Notes under the pieces: generated by a model
Seen by the model: only the letters and a program-made list of their open reading frames with translations
Database searches by the model: none
What the model was told of the DNA's origin: nothing
Part shown: positions 28,974 to 34,368 of the stretch, piece by piece
Position numbering within the stretch: position 1 is the first letter of the stretch
How the letters are laid out: the number at the start of each line of letters is the position of its first letter
NCBI GenBank assembly: GCA_003427395.1
Contig: BFEA01000213.1
Coordinates: 431,526-465,893 of the forward strand
Direction: 5' to 3'
Source: Chara braunii
Taxonomy: Eukaryota > Streptophyta > Charophyceae > Charales > Characeae
DNA length: 34,368 nucleotides
Position numbers and translations under genes: made by a program

Positions 28974-30700
28974 TTTTTTATGCTCCATCCCGTCAAAAGA
29001 GTGTGGAGAAAGTGAAAAATGGTGGCCCCAAATGGTTACTGCAGGGATGGATGGAAGCTCGCAATGGTAGAATCTCGGGTTCGTGCTGGGTGTGGGCTTG
29101 GCCAGGTAAGGCAAAGCTGGGTTTGGTCAAGTGGAGAGAGTTCGAAACATAGATTAGGTGGTGTGGGCAGTGTGTGAAATGGTAGAGCTCTGTATGTGGA
29201 CGTCTGTTCCCCTTTTGTTTTACTTGGTAGGGACATCTGTACATGTTCCAATTTCTTTCTCTCCGACTCCCCACCAGGTTACCTACCCGCAGGCAAAAAT
29301 GAACTCTCTGTTGCTCCTCACCCATCTTCTTTTTTTCTTTTTCGTTCTGGATGAATCTCACTTGTTTCTTTTGACCCGTTGGTCTGTTCCTATCATCCTG
29401 GATATCTTTTTAGTTGATGGTGCTCATTCCTCCTCCTGGTATGAGGCATACGACTTTGTCCCAATGTCAACACCCATTATGTGCTGGAACTTTTCACTTC
29501 TCATCCACCAGCTAGAACTTTTCGCTGCTCGTTCACCAGCTTAATTGCAAAGATGCCCCCCTTTATTTTAGCTAATGCCCCTTTTGCCGTAGCGGAACAG
29601 TTCCGGTTGTTGTCCTATCTTGGCAAGCCCTTCTGCGCATGTTCGGGTGACTGCTTCTCTCTGATACGCACTATATGGTATTTTCTCTGAGTAACTTCAT
29701 CATGTTCCCATTTGACAAAACGCTACGCTCCCACCAGAAGGAAGCAACTGGTCTGTGTTTTCCACCATGTTTGTGCTCTGCTTAGCAGTTTTTGTGTCGT
29801 TACCTCTACGGAATTTCTTATTTCCTGTTGACGCTTGGAGATAGGGGGAGTGCCTTTCATATTCGGGGAACTTTTATGTAGTCTTTATGTGAGCTTTTCC
29901 TGGTTAGCTTCCCTCTGCGCCTCATCAGATGTTGACTGCCATTTCCGTACGTACACAGACGTTACGTTCTCTGTTTAGCTCACCTGATTGTTGACATCAT
30001 CCCCAGGCCACAGATGTGATGCTTTCTGTCTGCTCAATGTAGCCTCGTCGTACCTTGCATTCTGGTTATGTTGACAACGAGGGGGTTCTCAGCCCCCTCT
30101 TCATGGTGGGATTTAACTAGTTGCTGTTCTATGATTTGTATGCTGATGTTGCTGTACTATGCCACTCGTCCGAGAGTAAGTATTACACTGTAGGGGTCGT
30201 CTACTTTCCTGTGAAATATATGGTGAGGATGACATGTGTGATCCCCTTGCCTCCATGTTGACACCACCTCTGCTGCCTCGCTGTTCTATCTTTTCTGCTC
30301 TTAGCTGCGGACTCGGAAGTAACCTGGTCTGTTGCCCCATGCCTCCGCTCATCCGCTGTAACTGCATCTTTCCTTGCACTGTGGTTGTAACTGGTGATCC
30401 ACTGGGGAAGAGAGGAGCATATCCTGCAAATCGGGTAGCGCGCGACTCGGGTGGTTTTTAGTGCTGGCGGAGATTAGTATGTTCGCTGTGGCAGGTATTA
30501 CATGCCACATACAGATTTGAATACATCCACACTCAGATGCTGTGAAGGTGGTCGGTTTTCAAAATACTTTATTCGTCTGCTTGTTGTTTAGTCTTCTTCT
30601 ACTGTGTCGGTCTCCATCAGTCTTCTAATGTGTCGGTCTCCGTCTGTTTAAGGCCAGCACAGTCACTGTCGGTCAATGTTAGACCCACAGCTTGTTGTTT
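28974..30700 (+). other. AHL 3' UTR and downstream non-coding sequence
   Basis: No convincing coding region. A donor-like CCAG|GTAAGG at about 29106 and an acceptor-like CCCGCAG near 29292 could mark a 3' UTR intron, unproven. No clear AATAAA signal near the stop, which is usual for green-lineage genes. Confidence 0.5.
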
Positions 30701-30718
30701 CTTAAGCTTGAAAGGGAA

Positions 30719-30890
30719 GCAAATTCTCTTCTTCATCCCGACTTACGTGGACTGACTGTGGTTGACTCCTGTGTCAACTGGCTGAGCAAATTCTCTCTTA
30801 TCCAAACAACCAGACAGCAGCTTCATCCCGACTTACTTGGACTAACTGTGGTTGACTCCTGTGTCAACTGGCGGAGCAAATTGTTATCTA
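30719..30890 (+). repeat. 90-bp tandem duplication
   Basis: CTTCATCCCGACTTAC(G/T)TGG... starts at 30731 and 30821, sharing GTGGTTGACTCCTGTGTCAA. Confidence 0.88.
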
Positions 30891-31396
30891 ACACGGACGG
30901 TATTCATTGCTGCCGAGTTTATGGTTCGAGGCTCTGATTTCCATCTTCGGCTTTATAGCCCTGTGGTATGATTTGGTAAGATTCGGTGGTTCCACATTCC
31001 CCTACTTACTTGCCCTTGGGCTGGTGCACGTGGTTGGGTATCTGGCTTGTGCGCTTGGCTTTTCGTACTAGTTGTAGGAACTGCCGTTGTGAAAGGAGAG
31101 TGAAGGAACGGAAAAGGGTATGGGGTCCTGTTTGCCGTTAGGATGATGTGTGCCTGTTTGTTGCTTATAATGTGTCAGCGAAAGCGGTTTGCTAATCTCC
31201 AGTTACGAAGAGGGGAAGTTGTTTCTTCCGCATGATTGATTACGTGTACAGTGGCCTTTCAGAAATGTGGCCGTGCGAGCCTCTTCCCGGTCTGTCTGTG
31301 AAAAGCTGAGCTGTGCTGTAGTCGGGGTTGTTTTTTGCTCTGCCGTGAATTTGATGAGAAAGATGGCAAGTGAACTACACGATGCACCTGACTACT

Positions 31397-31525
31397 TTTT
31401 CGTTTGCTAACTGACTGAACGAACCGTCGTCCGGATTCTTCTCTGTTCTACTTTTCGTTTGCTCACTGAACCGTCATCAGGATTCTTCTCTGTTCCAATT
31501 TTCGTTTGCTGACTGAACCGTCAAG
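31397..31525 (+). repeat. ~50-bp repeat, 3 copies (last partial)
   Basis: TTTTCGTTTGCT...ACTGAA..CCGTC...GGATTCTTCTCTGTTC at 31397, 31452 and 31499. Confidence 0.88.
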
Positions 31526-31707
31526 TGCTGTCATGTGAACAGTTGATAGAGTGGAATATTTCAAGTCCCTCGTATGGAGATAACCTGGCTCGAGTGTCGC
31601 ACACACACGAGCTATTCTCTCTTTTCGTGCGCGGAGATGTCTCGTCGGCTTTGTTGATTGTACACGGCACGGCGTAATTCTTCGACCATGCTTTAGAGCA
31701 TGGGCTG

Positions 31708-32070
31708 TTTGGATGTTGATGGGTGGCCACGGGTTCTCTCTCTTTGGGGGGAATGTATGTTTTGTGGGCCGGCGTGGAGAAGGCTTTCCCAGTTTTTTTG
31801 GACCCTTGGTAGGGTTGGTCGTTGCGTTCTTGCTGGACGAGTCTTCTGTCTTAGGCAAGTTGTCTCATGTCTTCTCACCTCTCTTTGGCAGTGATGCGAA
31901 TGTGTAGTTTGAGATGAATGTTGGGAATGCCAATTCTGTTATGTTTTTTTGGTTTTTGGGAAATGGGGTGGCGGATGCGGAAAGCTCTCCAAGTGTTTCC
32001 GGACCTGTCAGGGTGTCGGGTCGGTGCCTTCTTGCTGGAGTACTTCTGTCTTAGGTAAGTTGCCTTCTGC
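31708..32070 (+). repeat. Diverged ~200-bp duplication
   Basis: About 31708-31890 and 31918-32070 share GTTTTTTTGG-like, GGTCGGTGC/GGTCGTTGCG, TTCTTGCTGGA and CTTCTGTCTTAGG(C/T)AAGTTG in order. Confidence 0.65.
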
Positions 32071-32121
32071 CCTCCCTGCCCTCATGAATTTTGAAATTTG
32101 TATCCTACGTTACGTGCACGG

Positions 32122-32418
32122 GTAGCATACGAGTAAGGAGTATGACTCAAAAAATTTATCAAAAAAATCGGAAAAAACATCCGTACACAAAAATATATGT
32201 ACGGGAACTGAACGTCTTGTACAACCCCGCACAAAAAAAAAGTCGTAAAAAAATTCCGTAAAAAAAAAGTGTGCTGCAACGACAAACAGGAGCAACATCT
32301 GGTTGAGCATCGTCTGCAGATTCTTATTATCATTTGAGGGAAAAATAAAAAAACAATTAAAAAGAAAGTTTTACGTACGAGTAGCATACGAGTAAGGAGT
32401 ATGACTCATACTCGTACG
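32122..32418 (+). repeat. 28-bp exact direct repeats flanking ~230 bp, with a hairpin at the right copy
   Basis: GTAGCATACGAGTAAGGAGT... occurs exactly at 32122-32149 and 32381-32408. The right copy lies inside a hairpin whose 10-bp arms are CGTACGAGTA (32374-32383) and TACTCGTACG (32409-32418). The interior is A-rich. Confidence 0.85.
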
Positions 32419-32642
32419 AGGGTGAGTACAAGTCGCAACCGTAGTGTATATCTATGTGTGCAAGTGTGCCGCTTTGGCGGCAGATGGGTATGTGGGCACC
32501 TGGCGCTGAACATGCGAACAAGGCCAACGTTGCATTTTTTTACTGTTTTAAAATATTTTGCCCATCTCTAACCGTTTTGTTTTATGGATGGCCTGTTATA
32601 ATTTGTGAAGGGAATGAGAGAGAATCTGGCGGCTTTTAAAGC

Positions 32643-32643
<1 letters not shown>

Positions 32644-32722
<79 letters not shown>
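32644..32722 (+). repeat. (AC)40 microsatellite
   Basis: About 79 bp of uninterrupted AC. Confidence 0.97.
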
Positions 32723-32724
<2 letters not shown>

Positions 32725-32877
32725 GCAAATGTGTAACTATCCAAGACGAAGATACACATGTGCCACTGCTGTGCAAGATTCAAAGGTCGCTGTTGTTTTG
32801 TCTTCATGATGTTTGCTGTGGAAGATTCTAAGGTCGACCAGGTTGTTTCAAATTTGGGTCACACACACACACCCTTT

Positions 32878-32905
32878 CTGATGAGTCGGTGAAAGTCCGA
32901 TGAAA
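32878..32905 (+). ncRNA. Hammerhead-ribozyme-like core (possible remnant)
   Basis: CTGATGA, then the stem GTCGG/CCGAT with loop TGAAAGT, then GAAA. These are the conserved hammerhead residues C3-U4-G5-A6-N-G8-A9 and G12-A13-A14 with A15.1, around stem II. A possible stem III (32905-32912 with 32923-32929) is weak and I could not pair a stem I, so an active ribozyme is not supported. A related, more decayed copy lies at 34006-34034. Confidence 0.25.
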
Positions 32906-34005
32906 TAGCGAGTGCAGAGGTGCTCTTATACTGGCTGCATGGGGAGTATAGCTAGCGTAAACTGTATAGCTAGCGTAAACGGTTGCATGCAAGCTACAAA
33001 GTAGTACAAACTGATCATCAGAATTGCATAAAAAATGATGACTCTGGTATGAAACCTTTGAGGAGCCTATTACTATGTATGTCTGATGTGGGCTGCGGCC
33101 GCTAGGCATTTCAACAACCAATATTATGAAACGTTTGCTTCGAGTAAACAAGAAAACAGCTGATCTCCTTATTTAATGCTCAAGAGTGCACTGTAGACCA
33201 ACGTCGAAGGGACATTTCAATGTGGTACATCTTGCCGTACTCTGTATCCGAGTTATAGTTTGCCAGTCCGGGATAGGCTTGGCGGCGAGCAAAAGTGAAT
33301 CAACTGAGATATGCCGTGCTGTAGTCCTTGAATTTAGGAAAGAATTTGGAGAGTAGAAAGTCTTCCTGTCTGGGGTGTGAAGGATCAGCGGAATTGTTCT
33401 TCCGCAAGGTGATGCGCTCATAAGTTTGCCGATTTCTATGGTGCTGTGAACGGGTATGTGCAGAGAAGTGGCAAGGTGGCTGGTTCATGTCTTCTGTCCC
33501 TTAGATGCGGTTGGTTGTATTCATGTGTATTTGGGACTTGGTGACTTCAACGACCATTGTGATGGCCAGTGGGGGGCATGTTTTGCCATGTTGGTATTTG
33601 AAATGCATCGAACACGCTCGTTCAATAGCGCCACATGGCATAGGATGGGAGAAAACTGGAAACCCTTGGGCATTGCCCCTTCTCCAACCAACCGATCAAT
33701 CACTCAATCAATATCGTGCTTGTTTTTCAGAAATTCGCATATAGACCTGTCTTTGTTTCGTGGGTGTTTTGCTGGCTTGTGATGGGGTGTGAACCAGCAT
33801 TTCTCGTCTGGTGTGGGTGAGTGATTGTCTGCTTTGTATTTTGTCACAGGTACATTGAGGGCAGTGGTTGGTTGGTTGGTGCCCACCTCAGAGTACCAGT
33901 TGTGGGGCAGTCGTTGATGCTTAAACACAGCCGGGGTTTAGAAGGTGGATTCTCACTTAGTGTAATCAGTCAGGAGATTCTGCAGACTGTCGAGGGTTTA
34001 TCTTC

Positions 34006-34034
34006 TTGAAGAGTCGGTGAAACTCCGACGAGTC
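34006..34034 (+). ncRNA. Related stem-loop, decayed hammerhead-like core
   Basis: TTGAAGA, then GTCGG/CCGAC with loop TGAAACT, then GAGTC. The stem-loop matches the one at 32885-32901 at 15 of 17 positions, but core residues C3 and A14 are changed. Confidence 0.15.
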
Positions 34035-34108
34035 AGTTTGTCACAGTTCCTCGTTTGTTGTCCTCCTCTTCCTCTCTGCCTACGGTTTACCTGGCAGCTC
34101 TGTTTGAC

Positions 34109-34153
34109 ACTATATATATATGCATATTTGAAATTATATATATACATATATTT
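34109..34153 (+). repeat. AT-rich alternating stretch
   Basis: Two TATATATATA-type blocks around TGCATATTTGAAAT; local dyad symmetry. No gene. Confidence 0.8.
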
Positions 34154-34368
34154 GCTCAGCTAGGTGTTCCATGTGGTCATCCACCTCGTCCTTACAATGT
34201 ATGTCCTCTCTGTTGTCAAGGACGGACTCATTCTTGAGCCTTGTCTTATCCTTTTTTGCCTTCATCTTATCATACTTTGTTTCTCTGCTCTCCATCTCTC
34301 CTCCCTGTGTTTTTCCCCTCCCCATTCGCTCTGCCTCTTTCTCACAGCTTACAAGTGGGCCGATATGG

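Larger units (their letters stand above)
30701..34368 (+). other. Intergenic sequence, no gene recognised
   Basis: Mixed sequence with several small repeats (listed separately) and two hammerhead-like stem-loops. Reading frames of 60 to 130 residues occur on both strands but none shows a recognisable motif. Confidence 0.55.

Noticed and set aside
31463-31858. Minus-strand 131-residue Lys/Arg/Thr-rich frame
   Set aside because: No motif, low complexity, overlaps local tandem repeats; probably chance.
1-34368. tRNA genes, rRNA, CRISPR arrays
   Set aside because: No cloverleaf with T-loop consensus and no regularly spaced direct repeats with unique spacers were seen; all repeats are adjoining tandem copies or simple repeats.

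Overview
The window reads as nuclear DNA from a streptophyte (green alga or early land plant lineage). The evidence is one plant-type AHL gene (AT-hook plus PPC/DUF296 domain) split by introns of 3 to 6 kb, a decayed Ty3/gypsy retrotransposon, and very repeat-rich non-coding DNA. A charophyte such as Chara is my best guess, from intron size and repeat style. That is inference, not a match I could run.

Layout. Positions 1-3973 hold the 5' part of a Ty3/gypsy element on the minus strand: gag with a CCHC zinc knuckle, then protease, then reverse transcriptase running off the left edge. Its frames are broken by in-frame stops that are all TAG, and by frame changes. From 3974 to about 5600 lies its leader or flank, with telomere-like AACCCTAA motifs, a 1.1-kb purine-rich stretch and small hairpins. 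Positions 6030-6856 carry a minus-strand SR-rich, coiled-coil-like reading frame that runs straight into a 55-base poly(A) (poly(T) on plus) with no stop codon before it, like a retrocopied, prematurely polyadenylated transcript. Positions 7128-10395 are two head-to-tail copies of a 1.63-kb unit that itself holds a 48-bp minisatellite, a GA tract and an older internal duplication. Positions 10396-12495 hold simple repeats and the probable promoter and 5' UTR of the AHL gene.

The one confident host gene is the AHL gene, 12496-28973 plus strand, five coding exons, 527 predicted residues. Exon 1 encodes a Gly-rich N-terminus and both AT-hooks. Exons 2-5 encode the PPC domain, and exon 5 also encodes a Gln/Gly-rich tail. 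All four splice junctions have GT..AG borders and matching phases. Two AT-hooks plus an FTPH-type PPC place it with the clade B, type II AHL proteins. Introns 1-3 (3.2, 4.7 and 6.4 kb) contain a 2.5-kb pyrimidine-rich stretch and at least nine separate local tandem duplications with periods of roughly 30 to 220 bp.

From 28974 to 34368 I find no convincing gene. It holds the AHL 3' UTR, more small duplications, an (AC)40 tract, a 28-bp repeat with a hairpin, and two related stem-loops. One of those stem-loops carries an intact hammerhead-ribozyme-like core. I saw no CRISPR array, tRNA or rRNA.
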